A DNA stretch of 64,000 nt from Pseudomonas fluorescens (GCF_902497895.1 NZ_CABVHQ010000011.1:1-64000); one strand, 5' to 3'; counted from the stretch's first letter, positions 1-8,864 are shown. A program made the numbers and translations. Notes: generated from the sequence alone by a model not told the origin.

Positions 1-8
1 CACCCTAC

Positions 9-142
9 CTGTGGCGAGGGGGCTTGCCCCCGCTGGGTCGCGAAGCGGCCCTAAAACCGGCTATCGCGGTTTTCCAGGTAGAACGCATCCGCCGGTTTTA
101 CGACTGCTGCGCAGCCGAGCGGGGGCAAGCCCCCTCGCCACA
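9..142. repeat. Long inverted repeat, family A (copy 1)
   Basis: Two arms, TGTGGCGAGGGGGCTTGCCC at the left and its reverse complement at the right, enclose about 85 bp. Each arm can itself fold because GGGGGC and GCCCCC are adjacent. Full copies lie at 7192-7340, 25767-25899 and 37389-37536, and a single arm at 34115-34140. No reading frame of interest is present. It looks like an intergenic REP-type element of Pseudomonas. Confidence 0.8.
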
Positions 143-280
143 GTATTTGGCAGCCCTTAAAAGATGTGTAGATATCTATGCCCCTGGGGAGAGGGTTAGG
201 GTGAGGGGGGGTTCTTGAGCCTGGCAAACAATCTGAAGCGCTCCTCGCAAAAAATGGCGCTTAACTGACTGGCATTACGG
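143..280. other. Gene-free stretch
   Basis: This is the space between the first inverted repeat and the end of the acetyltransferase gene. It contains a purine-rich run (GGGGAGAGGGTTAGGGTGAG) of a kind often seen at the edges of repeats in Pseudomonas genomes. I see no gene, promoter or clear terminator. Confidence 0.5.
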
Positions 281-781
281 TCAACCCAAACTCAACTCCA
301 TTTCATGCCAGGCCATCCCGCCATGATCAGAGTCTGAAGCCTTGAGGTAGACGAAATCGAACTGTGCATAAAACGCCACATGCCGCTCCTTGCACATTAG
401 GTGGATGCTCACCTTGTTCAGGCTTCGCATGCGGACGATAAACTCGCTCATCAACCGCTTCGCCAAGCCTTGCCCCTGATAATCCGGATGCACCACCACC
501 GACATGATCACCACATGCGGACCGTCCGGATCGTGGCCGATCAATTCCTTGAAGGCTTCATCGGCCATTTCCACCTGCCAGGCGGCGCCGGAATTGATAA
601 AGCCTGCGACCACACCCTCGATTTCAGCCACGATAAATCCTTGAGGCCAGGTGGCGATGCGCGTGGCGATTTTCTCTCGGGTCGCCGCTTCGTCGCCTTC
701 GTAGGCTACGGATTCGATGGCGAAACAGCGGTCCAGATCAGCGGGCGTGACCTGGCGGATAACAGCGTTTGACGATTTCAT
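281..781 (-). CDS. GNAT family N-acetyltransferase
   Basis: A 166-aa protein of the Gcn5-related N-acetyltransferase fold, expected to move an acetyl group from acetyl-CoA to an amine. The acetyl-CoA binding motif A is visible near the middle as VVHPDYQGQGLAKRLM, preceded by the usual central strand (HVVIMSV) and followed by the HVAFYAQFDF segment that resembles the C-terminal motif B. The substrate cannot be told from sequence. I chose the ATG at 781; a TTG three codons upstream (790) has a somewhat better AAGG ribosome site, so the start is uncertain by three residues. It lies about 100 bp downstream of the GyrI-like gene on the same strand and may share its transcript. Confidence 0.85.
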   Translation of the reverse strand: MKSSNAVIRQVTPADLDRCFAIESVAYEGDEAATREKIATRIATWPQGFIVAEIEGVVAGFINSGAAWQVEMADEAFKELIGHDPDGPHVVIMSVVVHPDYQGQGLAKRLMSEFIVRMRSLNKVSIHLMCKERHVAFYAQFDFVYLKASDSDHGGMAWHEMELSLG

Positions 782-877
782 AGAAGACAACAGCTACCTT
801 GTAAGGCGAAAGACGATAGGCGTAGCGGCCGGTTTTTTGGGCTTTCCTTGCCGGCCGCCACTGCCTGCAAAGCTGGA

Positions 878-1366
878 TCAATCCACCTTGAGCGGCAGCC
901 AGATTTCCAGAGTCCCTTCCCCTGTCTGCGGATTGAAGTCGGCGCTGTAACGCTCGAACTCCGGCGCATCGGCGGCTTTATGGGCGGACTTTGGCAACCA
1001 GGTTTTCCAGATGTACTGGAAGGTCTGGGGCAAGGTCTCCAGTGAGCCTTTATGCTCGAACACCGCATAGTATTGTGGCTGAACTTCAATCCAGCGGTAT
1101 TGATCGGGCAAGTCATCGAGCTTGCTGATTTCGACTCCCGCGATGTACTCAAAACCGCCCTTGCCGTCCGGATTACAGCAGATGCCGTAGGTCACGTCGC
1201 CCTTTTGGCCCGGGACTTTGCCGATATGCGGAATGAATTTTTTCCAAAGCTGTGGGATGCCTTGGGTTGTCTCGCTAGTAAAGCGCCCGCCAAGCCCCGC
1301 GATCAGCAGAAAATGGCCATGTTCAAAACGCGGTTCAGGCCGATCGGATTTTTTTTGCTCGTCCAT
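878..1366 (-). CDS. GyrI-like / effector-binding domain protein
   Basis: A 162-aa protein with the features of a stand-alone GyrI-like (AraC effector-binding) domain: an N-terminal HFLLIAGLGGRFT strand, the central DVTYGICC segment, and the YAVFEHKGSLETLPQTFQYIW block that is typical of this fold near the ligand pocket. There is no DNA-binding domain, so it is a ligand-binding or gyrase-inhibitor-like protein and not a regulator by itself. The start at 1366 (MDEQKKSD) is preceded by a GAGG ribosome site; the longer frame to 1438 adds 24 residues unlike the family. The true ligand is unknown. Confidence 0.75.
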   Translation of the reverse strand: MDEQKKSDRPEPRFEHGHFLLIAGLGGRFTSETTQGIPQLWKKFIPHIGKVPGQKGDVTYGICCNPDGKGGFEYIAGVEISKLDDLPDQYRWIEVQPQYYAVFEHKGSLETLPQTFQYIWKTWLPKSAHKAADAPEFERYSADFNPQTGEGTLEIWLPLKVD

Positions 1367-1488
1367 GAAAGCAACCTCGATAGGTGAAAGATGGGTTCGG
1401 CTGGGAGTATAGAAGCCCATCCGAATTTCCCCAGTCAAAGACCTGGCAGCTCAACGACAGCCATCGGGTCGATAAACTGGTTATCGCC

Positions 1489-1775
1489 CTAAACGCTCAC
1501 GTAGACCGAAAAATCGCAGAAGATCGCTGCAGATGCCAGGTAATAATACCGCAGCAGTTTATTGCCCCACAACCTGCCGCCATGGGTGGCGGCCAGGTAT
1601 AAGTCGATGAACCAGACCAATCCGGCACAGAAGAACCCTGTCAGAAACAGCGCGCACTGTGCAGACTGCCACCGCCCGAGCGGGCAATAAGCGTCCCGCC
1701 TACTGCGGCGAACCAGAGGATCGCGCTGGACAACCTGCCGCCCCAGCCCTTATCTTGCGCCTCAGGCCACCGCAG
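1489..1775 (-). pseudogene. TM2-domain-like remnant with a frameshift
   Basis: Read on the minus strand, one frame gives [13 protein letters not shown] and the next frame continues with CPLGRWQSAQCALFL and GFFCAGLVWFIDLYLAA, ending at the TAG at 1489-1491. Together these resemble the two membrane segments and the WxIDL motif of TM2-domain proteins. The join falls in a short G run near 1690, where one added base would restore a single frame. The downstream frame has no ATG, GTG or TTG of its own. I infer a decayed gene whose 5' end runs into the divergent alaC promoter. A sequencing error in the G run is the main alternative. Confidence 0.45.
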
Positions 1776-1825
1776 TGGCCGACGTCGCTCGGACGGTTCC
1801 GGGCGCTTACGTACCAGAGGCAACA

Positions 1826-3046
1826 ATGGCTGACCAAGGTTCGCCGCGCCGCTTTGCGCGCATAGATCGACTCCCCCCTTACGTATTCAACATTACTGCC
1901 GAGCTGAAGATGGCCGCCCGACGTCGTGGCGAAGACATCATCGACTTCAGCATGGGTAACCCCGACGGCCCGACACCGCCGCATATCGTCGAAAAGCTCG
2001 TCACCGTCGCCCAGCGCGAAGACACCCATGGTTACTCCACGTCCAAGGGCATTCCGCGCCTGCGTCGGGCGATTTCCAATTGGTACAAGGATCGCTACCA
2101 GGTCGACATCGACCCGGAAAGCGAGGCCATCGTCACCATTGGTTCCAAGGAAGGCCTGGCGCACCTGATGCTTGCCACTCTCGACCAGGGCGACACGGTG
2201 CTGGTGCCGAACCCCAGCTACCCGATCCACATCTACGGCGCGGTGATCGCCGGCGCCCAGGTGCGCTCGGTGCCACTGATCCCTGGCGTGGACTTCTTCG
2301 CCGAACTGGAACGAGCGATTCGCGGTTCGATCCCGAAACCGAAGATGATGATTCTCGGCTTCCCGTCCAACCCCACCGCGCAGTGCGTAGAGCTGGACTT
2401 CTTCGAGCGGGTCATCGCCCTGGCCAAGCAATACGATGTGCTGGTGGTCCACGACCTGGCCTACGCCGACATCGTCTTCGACGGTTATAAAGCCCCGTCG
2501 ATCATGCAGGTGCCCGGCGCCAAGGACATCGCGGTGGAGTTTTTCACCCTGTCCAAGAGCTACAACATGGCTGGCTGGCGCATTGGTTTCATGGTCGGCA
2601 ACGCCGAACTGGTCAACGCCCTGGCGCGGATCAAGAGTTATCACGACTACGGCACCTTCACCCCGCTGCAGGTGGCGGCCATCGCGGCGCTGGAAGGTGA
2701 TCAGCAATGCGTGAAAGACATCGCCGAGCAATACCGGCAGCGGCGCAACGTGCTGGTCAAAGGCCTGCATGAACTGGGCTGGATGGTCGAGAATCCAAAG
2801 GCCGCGATGTACGTCTGGGCCAAGATTCCCGAGGCCTACGCACACCTCGGCTCGCTGGAATTCGCCAAGAAACTGCTGGCAGAGGCCAAGGTCTGTGTGT
2901 CACCGGGAGTGGGTTTCGGTGAATACGGTGACGACCATGTGCGCTTTGCCCTGATCGAAAACCAGGACCGGATTCGCCAGGCCGTGCGCGGGATTCGCGG
3001 GATGTTCAGGGCGGATGGACTGGTGCAGAAGACCAGCACCAGTTAA
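1826..3046 (+). CDS. alaC: Alanine/glutamate-pyruvate aminotransferase, AlaC-like
   Basis: A 406-aa class I/II PLP-dependent aminotransferase. AlaC catalyses pyruvate + glutamate to alanine + 2-oxoglutarate in the cytosol. The PLP lysine is K244 in [13 protein letters not shown], the substrate-binding N-terminal motif [15 protein letters not shown] is present, and [10 protein letters not shown] and HDLAYADI are the cofactor-contact segments. Length and N-terminus ([20 protein letters not shown]) match AlaC-type proteins of Pseudomonas, which supports the start at 1826 with GAGG just upstream; the longer frame from 1775 lacks a ribosome site. In Pseudomonas the enzyme may act on other 2-oxo acids too. 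It is followed by an inverted REP pair. Confidence 0.85.
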   Translation: MADQGSPRRFARIDRLPPYVFNITAELKMAARRRGEDIIDFSMGNPDGPTPPHIVEKLVTVAQREDTHGYSTSKGIPRLRRAISNWYKDRYQVDIDPESEAIVTIGSKEGLAHLMLATLDQGDTVLVPNPSYPIHIYGAVIAGAQVRSVPLIPGVDFFAELERAIRGSIPKPKMMILGFPSNPTAQCVELDFFERVIALAKQYDVLVVHDLAYADIVFDGYKAPSIMQVPGAKDIAVEFFTLSKSYNMAGWRIGFMVGNAELVNALARIKSYHDYGTFTPLQVAAIAALEGDQQCVKDIAEQYRQRRNVLVKGLHELGWMVENPKAAMYVWAKIPEAYAHLGSLEFAKKLLAEAKVCVSPGVGFGEYGDDHVRFALIENQDRIRQAVRGIRGMFRADGLVQKTSTS

Positions 3047-3061
3047 GCCGAAACACACCCT

Positions 3062-3146
3062 GTAGGAGCTGCCGCAGGCTGCGATCTTTTGATCTTCGCG
3101 ATGTCAGGATCGCTAAAAGATCGCAGCCTGCGGCAGCTCCTACGGG
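3062..3146. repeat. Inverted REP pair (family B)
   Basis: TAGGAGCTGCCGCAGGCTGCGATC and its reverse complement face each other across a short spacer between the convergent alaC and gntP. This is the standard paired arrangement of Pseudomonas REP elements. Other copies occur near 14300, 15820, 21230-21330, 32550-32655, 43065, 47190-47464 and 52265-52372. Confidence 0.9.
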
Positions 3147-3153
3147 TGTTCGG

Positions 3154-4506
3154 TCAGACCACCAGCGACAGCAGCAGGATGAAGATCAGCGCAACGACGG
3201 AGAGTATGGTTTCCATCGCGGTCCAGGTCTTGAAGGTTTCGAGGACGGTCATGTTGAAGTACTGCTTGACCAGCCAGAAGCCCGCATCGTTGACGTGAGA
3301 CAGCACCAACGAACCTGCGCCCGTTGCCAGTACCAGCAATTCAAGATTGACGCCTGGAACCATCCCCACCACCGGCACCACAATGCCCGCACCGGTAATG
3401 GTTGCCACGGTCGCCGAACCGGTGGCGACACGAATCACCGCCGCTACCAGCCACGCCAGCAAAATCGGCGAGATCTGCGCGTTCACCGCCATATGGCCGA
3501 TCACATCACCCACGCCGCTGGTTACCAGCATCTGCTTGAAGCCACCGCCAGCACCGATGATCAGAATGATCGCGGCCGTTGGCGCCAGGCTGGAGTCGAG
3601 CAGCTTGAGAATTCTCTTCGAATCAAAACCGCGTCGGTAGCCAAAGGTGTACAGCGACAGCAGCAGGGCCAACAGCAAGGCAGCAATCGGGTGGCCGATC
3701 ATGTCCATCCAGTTGCGTATGCCATTACCTTCAGGCAGCACCACATCGGCGAAGGTCTTGAGCAACATCAGGAACACCGGCAGCAGCACGGTGATCAGGG
3801 TGATGCTGAAGCTTGGCAGCGTGGAGGCTTCCGGCTCATGGGCCAGTTGATCCACCAACTCCTGATTCGGATGACCCGGAATGTATTTGGCGATGAACGT
3901 ACCGAACAATGGACCGGCAATGATGGCGGTCGGCAGCGCGACGATCAGACCGTAGAGAATGGTTTTGCCGATGTCGGCACCGAATATACCGATGGCCAGC
4001 AACGGACCCGGGTGTGGCGGAACCAGACCGTGAACCGCAGACAGACCCGCGAGCAACGGGATACCGATTTTGATCAGCGACACGCCGGTACGCTTGGCGA
4101 CGATGAACACCAGCGGGATCAGCAGCACGAAGCCGATTTCGAAGAACAACGGAATGCCGACCAGAAACGCCGCAAACATCATTGCCCATTGCACGCGCTC
4201 TTTACCGAACGCCTGGATCAGGGTGCGGGCAATCTGATCCGCCCCGCCCGATTCGGCCATCATTTTGCCGAGCATGGTGCCCAGCGCGAGGATGATGCCG
4301 ACAAAGCCGAGAACGCCACCGAAGCCGTCCTGGAAGGCCTTGATGATCTTGTCCACTGGCATGCCCGAGGTCAGACCGAGGAAACCGGCGGCAATGATCA
4401 ACGCAATGAACGGGTGCATCTTGAATCGGGTGATCAACACGATCAGGCCGATGATGGTGACCACTGCATCGACTAGCAGATAGGTCTCTTGGGACATGCC
4501 AAACAT
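3154..4506 (-). CDS. gntP: Gluconate permease (GntP family)
   Basis: A 450-aa inner-membrane symporter of the GntP family for D-gluconate uptake. It is very hydrophobic throughout with about a dozen predicted membrane spans; PPHPGPL around mid-protein and the C-terminal SHVNDAGFWLVKQYF segment are hallmarks of GntP/GntT permeases. The start at 4506 has AGGAG seven bases upstream. The gene is read in the same direction as gntK just upstream, with gntR divergent beyond it, the same set as in P. aeruginosa (gntR, gluconokinase, gluconate permease). A GntR-type operator lies in the leader at 4571-4584, so it is probably induced by gluconate or 6-phosphogluconate. Confidence 0.92.
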   Translation of the reverse strand: MFGMSQETYLLVDAVVTIIGLIVLITRFKMHPFIALIIAAGFLGLTSGMPVDKIIKAFQDGFGGVLGFVGIILALGTMLGKMMAESGGADQIARTLIQAFGKERVQWAMMFAAFLVGIPLFFEIGFVLLIPLVFIVAKRTGVSLIKIGIPLLAGLSAVHGLVPPHPGPLLAIGIFGADIGKTILYGLIVALPTAIIAGPLFGTFIAKYIPGHPNQELVDQLAHEPEASTLPSFSITLITVLLPVFLMLLKTFADVVLPEGNGIRNWMDMIGHPIAALLLALLLSLYTFGYRRGFDSKRILKLLDSSLAPTAAIILIIGAGGGFKQMLVTSGVGDVIGHMAVNAQISPILLAWLVAAVIRVATGSATVATITGAGIVVPVVGMVPGVNLELLVLATGAGSLVLSHVNDAGFWLVKQYFNMTVLETFKTWTAMETILSVVALIFILLLSLVV

Positions 4507-4568
4507 GGGGTGACTCCTGTTTGTTGTTGTTATTAAAGCGGCTAATAAACAAACCGTCTGCTAATGGG

Positions 4569-4584
4569 ACAGCGCTATCTCTTG
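4569..4584. promoter_or_regulatory. Putative GntR operator upstream of gntP
   Basis: ACAGCGCTATCTCTTG shares the core GACAGCGCTAYCT with sites in front of gntK and gntR. It is the weakest of the three copies: the published P. aeruginosa pattern, as I recall it (AC-N-AAG-N-TAGCGCT), is kept only in the TAGCGCT half. It lies about 65 bp upstream of the gntP start and inside the 3' end region before gntK. Confidence 0.55.
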
Positions 4585-4593
4585 GAACAAAAA

Positions 4594-5127
4594 TTACACC
4601 GCAAGTTTCAGCCCATGTTCAAGCCACCAGGCATTAGCCAGCTCAGCGAGGCGTTCAACACTGTGACTAGACGCATCGAGAGCCAGGGTCAGCGGTTCGC
4701 CGACAGGCGATTCGAGCGTGGCAAACTGGCTGTCGATCAATGTCGAGGGCATGAAATGACCCGGGCGATGGGCGACGCGCTGGGCAGCCACTTCGGGAGT
4801 CAGTTCGAGAAATACGAAACCCAGCCCCGGCAAGGCGCGGCGCAGGCGTTCACGGTAACTGTGTTTGAGCGCCGAGCAGGTCAGCACCGGACGTCGACCA
4901 CTGGCATCGACGCGGCGCAACTCTTCGCACAGGCTGTCGAGCCAACCGGCACGGTCGTCGTCGTTCAAAGGAATGCCCGCGCTCATCTTTTCGATATTGG
5001 CGGCAGGGTGGAAAGAGTCGCCTTCAATGGCGGTAGCGCCGCTGAGCAGACACAGGGCCTCGCTCACGCAGGTTTTGCCGCAGCCGGCGACGCCCATGAT
5101 GACCAGGGCGGTGATAGGTTGATTCAT
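4594..5127 (-). CDS. gntK: Gluconokinase
   Basis: A 177-aa cytosolic kinase that phosphorylates D-gluconate to 6-phosphogluconate, the entry point to the Entner-Doudoroff and pentose phosphate routes. The P-loop is at residues 12-19 (GVAGCGKT), followed by the GDSFHP and CSALKHSYRERLR segments that are characteristic of GntK. Length is normal for the family. The start at 5127 (MNQPITALVIMG) has GAGGTG upstream; the longer frame to 5211 would read through the operator region. It precedes gntP on the same strand and has its own GntR-type site at 5149-5162. Confidence 0.93.
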   Translation of the reverse strand: MNQPITALVIMGVAGCGKTCVSEALCLLSGATAIEGDSFHPAANIEKMSAGIPLNDDDRAGWLDSLCEELRRVDASGRRPVLTCSALKHSYRERLRRALPGLGFVFLELTPEVAAQRVAHRPGHFMPSTLIDSQFATLESPVGEPLTLALDASSHSVERLAELANAWWLEHGLKLAV

Positions 5128-5148
5128 GTAACACCTCAGCACGCAGAC

Positions 5149-5162
5149 AGCGCTACCTTTGC
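5149..5162. promoter_or_regulatory. Putative GntR operator upstream of gntK
   Basis: The reverse strand reads GCAAAGGTAGCGCT, one base from the pattern AC-N-AAG-N-TAGCGCT. The site sits 22-35 bp upstream of the gntK start codon, where a repressor would block transcription. Confidence 0.7.
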
Positions 5163-5298
5163 TAAATAAAACTCTAGTGCAAAAATAGTTTTTGCCGACG
5201 CCTCTTGTCATTTTTATGGGTTGCAGCGTGTTCTGTTTCGACGCTGAAGAGTGGGGTCAGGCACGCCACACTCCAAGCATTTGCAGCCGCATCGAGAC

Positions 5299-5312
5299 AG
5301 CGCTACCTTAGT
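5299..5312. promoter_or_regulatory. Putative GntR operator upstream of gntR
   Basis: The reverse strand reads ACTAAGGTAGCGCT, a perfect match to AC-N-AAG-N-TAGCGCT, the GntR operator pattern I recall for P. aeruginosa. It lies 30-43 bp upstream of the gntR start codon and suggests autoregulation. Confidence 0.75.
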
Positions 5313-5341
5313 ACCTTGAATTTTGTTTGGCAAGCAGTCCG

Positions 5342-6373
5342 ATGACCTCCTCTAAAAACGATAAAAATACCCGCACCACGGGACGCCCCACCCTCAATGA
5401 AGTCGCACGACTGGCCGGCGTCAGTCCGATCACCGCTTCCCGGGCCCTGCGCGGCGTCACCACTGTGGCCACCGAACTGGTGGAGAAAGTCCAGCAGGCG
5501 GCCCTCGAACTGAACTACGTAGTCAACCCCGCGGCCCGCGCCCTGGCCTCGGCCCAAAGCCATTCGGTAGTGGTTCTGGTGCCGTCGTTGTCCAACCTGC
5601 TGTTCATCGAAACCCTCGAAGCCATTCACACTGTACTGCGCCCCAAAGGCTTTGAAGTCTTGATCGGCAACTATCACTACTCGCGGGATGAAGAAGAAAA
5701 CCTGCTGCGCAATTACCTGGCCTATCAGCCGCGCGGTTTGCTGCTGACCGGTTTCGATCGCACCGAAAGCGCCCGACGAATGGTCGAAATCAGCAACATT
5801 CCTTGCGTCTACATGATGGATCTGGACCCCGGTGCCGGATTGAACTGCGTCGGCTTTTCGCAATTGAGCGCCGGCGAGACCGCGGCCGAGCATTTGATCT
5901 CACGCGGTCGCAGGCGCCTGGCCTACATCGGCGCGCAACTCGACCAGCGCACCCTGTTGCGTGGTGAAGGTTTCCGCCGGGCCCTGCAAAAAGCCGGTTT
6001 GTATGATCCGGACCTGGAGATCCTGACTCCGCGGCCCTCGTCGGTGGGTCTGGGGGGCGAACTGTTTCTGCAGCTGATGAACAGCCACCCGCAAGTCGAC
6101 GCGATCTTCTTCGGTAACGACGACCTGGCCCAGGGCGCGCTGCTCGAAGCCATGCGCTGCGGGATCAAGATTCCCCAGCAAGTGGCGGTCCTCGGTTTCA
6201 ACGACCTGCCCGCCTCGGCTCATATGGTGCCGCGCCTGAGCAGCATCAGCACCCCGCGAGAAGCCATTGGCCGCCGCGCTGCCGAGCAGATGCTGACCTT
6301 GATGGCCGGCAATACCGTAGCCAAACCGGTGCAGGATATGGGGTTTGAGTTGATGGTGCGCGAGAGTACTTGA
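5342..6373 (+). CDS. gntR: LacI-family gluconate repressor GntR
   Basis: A 343-aa transcriptional regulator. The N-terminal LacI-type helix-turn-helix is clear (LNEVARLAGVSPITASRALRG) and is followed by the hinge helix (NPAARALASAQS) and a periplasmic-binding-protein-like effector domain (VLVPSLSNLLF, FFGNDDLAQGALLEA, VLGFNDLPAS). It is divergent from gntK and gntP and is expected to repress them until gluconate or 6-phosphogluconate is bound. I start at the ATG at 5342; a TTG at 5327 would add five residues. Neither has a strong ribosome site. A perfect GntR-type box lies just upstream. Confidence 0.9.
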   Translation: MTSSKNDKNTRTTGRPTLNEVARLAGVSPITASRALRGVTTVATELVEKVQQAALELNYVVNPAARALASAQSHSVVVLVPSLSNLLFIETLEAIHTVLRPKGFEVLIGNYHYSRDEEENLLRNYLAYQPRGLLLTGFDRTESARRMVEISNIPCVYMMDLDPGAGLNCVGFSQLSAGETAAEHLISRGRRRLAYIGAQLDQRTLLRGEGFRRALQKAGLYDPDLEILTPRPSSVGLGGELFLQLMNSHPQVDAIFFGNDDLAQGALLEAMRCGIKIPQQVAVLGFNDLPASAHMVPRLSSISTPREAIGRRAAEQMLTLMAGNTVAKPVQDMGFELMVREST

Positions 6374-6417
6374 CCTGATCTTGCGGGAGAAATCTTGCAG
6401 ATCAATTGGGAAGTGAA

Positions 6418-6445
6418 AGCGGAGCCCGATGGACGGGCTCCGTTA
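6418..6445. terminator. Hairpin between gntR and the 36-aa gene
   Basis: GGAGCCCG and CGGGCTCC form an 8-bp stem with a 5-base loop (6421-6441). There is no long T run on either side, so it may be a weak terminator serving both converging genes. Confidence 0.45.
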
Positions 6446-6453
6446 AAGACGAC

Positions 6454-6564
6454 TCAGTGACCGAACACACCGACTTTCTTGGCTTTCTTGTCCGCGCGTT
6501 TTTCATCGGCGGTTTTCGAGGGTTTTTTCTTCGCTGCTTTCTTTGAATCCATGCCTTTGGCCAT
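6454..6564 (-). CDS. Small lysine-rich protein (36 aa)
   Basis: A 36-residue, very basic protein starting MAKGMDSKKAAKKKPSK and ending KKVGVFGH. A GGAG ribosome site stands eight bases before the ATG, and the frame closes at a TGA beside the 6421-6441 hairpin. About 40 percent of residues are lysine or arginine, there is no membrane segment, and it is probably a nucleic-acid or ribosome-associated or disordered protein; the function is unknown. I recall similar short MAKGMDSKK proteins in other Pseudomonas genomes, which supports it as a real gene. Confidence 0.7.
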   Translation of the reverse strand: MAKGMDSKKAAKKKPSKTADEKRADKKAKKVGVFGH

Positions 6565-6687
6565 GATGCACGCTCCACTCATACGGGATGTAACATGAGG
6601 TATAACACCTATTGCGTAGCAGGGTTTTATTTCAGCGATTTATAATTTTTTACTGCTCACCGCCCTTCATAGAAATTCACTCCAACC

Positions 6688-7140
6688 ATGCCAGAGCTTC
6701 ATTTCAGCCCGCTTGCCGAGCCGCTACGCCCCCTGCTGAATAAATTCTATCGCCAGCACAATTCGCCGATGCGCGCGGCCGGCGAAGGTCAACTGTGGGT
6801 GGCCAGACGAGTGGAAATCATTGCCGGCTTGTGCCTGACACCGGTAGCCCAAGGGCAGTGGCTGACCGGGTTGTTTGTCGATCCGGGCTGCCGAGGCCAA
6901 AGGCTTGCCACGCAGCTGGTGGAACATGCGCTTGCGCCTGTCGACGGGCCGGTCTGGCTGTTTTGCCATCCGGATCTGCAAGGGTTCTACGAGGGCCTGG
7001 GATTTTCCATCGAGCCACGACTGCCCCAGTCACTGACAGATCGTCTGGCGCGCTATGCACGCAGCAAACCCATGATTGCCATGGGCATGGAACTGCCGCT
7101 TCGGTCGACCTCGGAAGTGTCTGCAAGTCGGACTGGATGA
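6688..7140 (+). CDS. GNAT family N-acetyltransferase
   Basis: A 150-aa compact acetyltransferase. The acetyl-CoA motif A is LFVDPGCRGQRLATQLVEHAL, preceded by an ARRVEIIAGLCL strand pair; VWLFCHPDLQGFYEGLGF is the C-terminal motif with the usual aromatic before the last strand. Substrate unknown. It stands alone between the 36-aa gene (opposite strand) and a family A repeat, so context gives no help. Confidence 0.85.
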   Translation: MPELHFSPLAEPLRPLLNKFYRQHNSPMRAAGEGQLWVARRVEIIAGLCLTPVAQGQWLTGLFVDPGCRGQRLATQLVEHALAPVDGPVWLFCHPDLQGFYEGLGFSIEPRLPQSLTDRLARYARSKPMIAMGMELPLRSTSEVSASRTG

Positions 7141-7191
7141 CGTTGCGCTTCGTCAAACCGGCCAATTAGCTGAGAGAGGTGTCGCATTCAT

Positions 7192-7340
7192 TGTGGCGAG
7201 GGGGCTTGTCGGAACGCCGCATCGCCCCGCTCGGCTGCGAAGCAGTCGTAAAATCAGCAACTGCGGTGTGTCAGACTGAATGCGATTGCAGATTTTGGGG
7301 CCGCTTCGTGACCCAACGGGGGCAAGCCCCCTCGCCACAG
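7192..7340. repeat. Long inverted repeat, family A (copy 2)
   Basis: Left arm TGTGGCGAGGGGGCTTG and right arm CAAGCCCCCTCGCCACA bound 149 bp. The left arm carries the variant TGTCGGAACGCCGCATCGCCC inner part that also occurs, reversed, in copy 4. No gene inside. Confidence 0.85.
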
Positions 7341-7380
7341 GTTTGCGCTCGACACCTTTTTCTTGACTGACTGACCCGCC

Positions 7381-7920
7381 TCATTCGCCCGCGGCAGGGT
7401 CCAGATCCGGGAACATCACCTCGATAAAGCCGAACTTGCTGAAGTCGCTGATCCGCGACGGGTACAGCCGGCCGATCAGGTGATCGCATTCGTGTTGCAC
7501 GACGCGGGCATGAAAGCCTGAAGCGATGCGCACGATCGGTTCACCCTTGGGGTCAAACCCTTCGTAGCGAATCTGCTGGTAGCGCTCCACTGCGCCACGC
7601 AAACCGGGCACCGACAGACAACCTTCAAAGTCCTCTTCCAGGACCGGCCCCAGCGGCGTGATCAACGGGTTGATCAGGATCGTCTGCGGCACCGCTTCCG
7701 CGTCCGGATAGCGCTCGCTGTGCTCGAAACCGAAAATCACCAGTTGCAGGTCGACGCCCACCTGCGGTGCGGCCAGGCCAACGCCACCCACATGTTCCAT
7801 GGTCTGGAACATGTCATCGATCAACTGCCAGAGCTCCGGGCTGTCGAACATCTCGGCCGGCACCGGCGGGGCAATGCGCAGTAGGCGTTCGTCGCCCATT
7901 TTCAGAATTTCACGGATCAT
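7381..7920 (-). CDS. def: Peptide deformylase
   Basis: A 179-aa cytosolic metallo-enzyme that removes the formyl group from the N-terminal methionine of new proteins. All three motifs are present: GGVGLAAPQ (residues 45-53), EGCLS (99-103) with the metal-binding Cys, and the HECDH metal site (143-147). The start at 7920 overlaps the stop of the upstream yihY-type gene as ATGA, so translation is probably coupled. It is not next to fmt, so it is likely the second deformylase of this genome and not the housekeeping copy; that part is inference. Confidence 0.93.
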   Translation of the reverse strand: MIREILKMGDERLLRIAPPVPAEMFDSPELWQLIDDMFQTMEHVGGVGLAAPQVGVDLQLVIFGFEHSERYPDAEAVPQTILINPLITPLGPVLEEDFEGCLSVPGLRGAVERYQQIRYEGFDPKGEPIVRIASGFHARVVQHECDHLIGRLYPSRISDFSKFGFIEVMFPDLDPAAGE

Positions 7921-8864
7921 GTTTCGACTTCGTCTGTGGTCGGCTTGAGCGAGTGGTCCCGTCCCAATCCCGAAACGTGGTGTTTTTCGTCGTCCCCCAA
8001 GTCCTTCTCGCCAGGATGCTTGCCATGGGCCGACATGTGGTCGATCACCGCATTCATTTCCGCGCCGAGTAACAACGCCGCCGCGGAAATATAGAAATAC
8101 AGGAGCAATACGATGATCGCACCGATACTGCCATACATGGCGTTGTAATCGGCGAAGGCTTTCACGTAATAACCAAAGCCCAGAGACGCGATGATCCACA
8201 CCACCACCGCCAGCACCGAGCCTGGCGTGATAAAACGGAACTCCTGCTTCACATCGGGTGTGACGTAATAGATCAATGCCACCGCGACCATCAACAACAC
8301 CACGATCAATGGCCAGCGTACCAGGGTCCAGACGGTGACGATAAAATCCTCCATGCCGATCTGCCCGGCCAGCCAGCCCATCACTTGCGGCCCCAGGACC
8401 ATCAGCGCCGCAGCGATCAGCAGCATGCCGGCGATGCCGATGGTGTAGATAATCGACAGCGGAAAGCGTTTCCACATCGGTCGCCCTTCGACCACATCGT
8501 ACGCCGCGTTCATCGCGCTCATCATCAGCCGCACACCGGCCGAGGCGGTCCACAGGGCGATTACGATACCCACCGAAAGCAGCCCGCCCTTGGACTGCTG
8601 GAGCTGGTCGATCACCGGGTTCACTTGCTCGAGAGCTTGCGGGGGCAGCACCAGCTCCGACTGCAGACGCAGCCAGGAGAAAAAGTCCGGCAAGTGCAGG
8701 AAGCCGATCAGGGCGATGAGGAACAGCAGGAACGGGAACAGCGAGAACAGCATCTGATAGGCAAGCGCCGAGGCATAGGTCGACATTTCGTCGTCGACGA
8801 ACTCGGTGACTGTGCGCGTCAGGACGCGATGCAGCGGCAAGCCTTTCAAATCCGGAAAAAACAT
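7917..8864 (-). CDS. YihY/BrkB family inner-membrane protein
   Basis: A 315-aa polytopic membrane protein of the YihY/virulence factor BrkB family (older annotations call it RNase BN, which is wrong for this family). Family features are the N-terminal [21 protein letters not shown] segment and the C-terminal [20 protein letters not shown] segment, with about six membrane spans between and a charged cytoplasmic tail. Function is not established. I start at 8864 (MFFPDLKG) where the membrane-associated domain begins; a start at 8909 is possible. The stop overlaps the deformylase start by four bases. Confidence 0.85.
   Translation of the reverse strand: MFFPDLKGLPLHRVLTRTVTEFVDDEMSTYASALAYQMLFSLFPFLLFLIALIGFLHLPDFFSWLRLQSELVLPPQALEQVNPVIDQLQQSKGGLLSVGIVIALWTASAGVRLMMSAMNAAYDVVEGRPMWKRFPLSIIYTIGIAGMLLIAAALMVLGPQVMGWLAGQIGMEDFIVTVWTLVRWPLIVVLLMVAVALIYYVTPDVKQEFRFITPGSVLAVVVWIIASLGFGYYVKAFADYNAMYGSIGAIIVLLLYFYISAAALLLGAEMNAVIDHMSAHGKHPGEKDLGDDEKHHVSGLGRDHSLKPTTDEVET

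Noticed and set aside
1700..2845. Long minus-strand frame of 381 codons
   Set aside because: It is the antisense shadow of alaC, which has all aminotransferase motifs; the shadow is His/Gln/Arg-rich and family-less.
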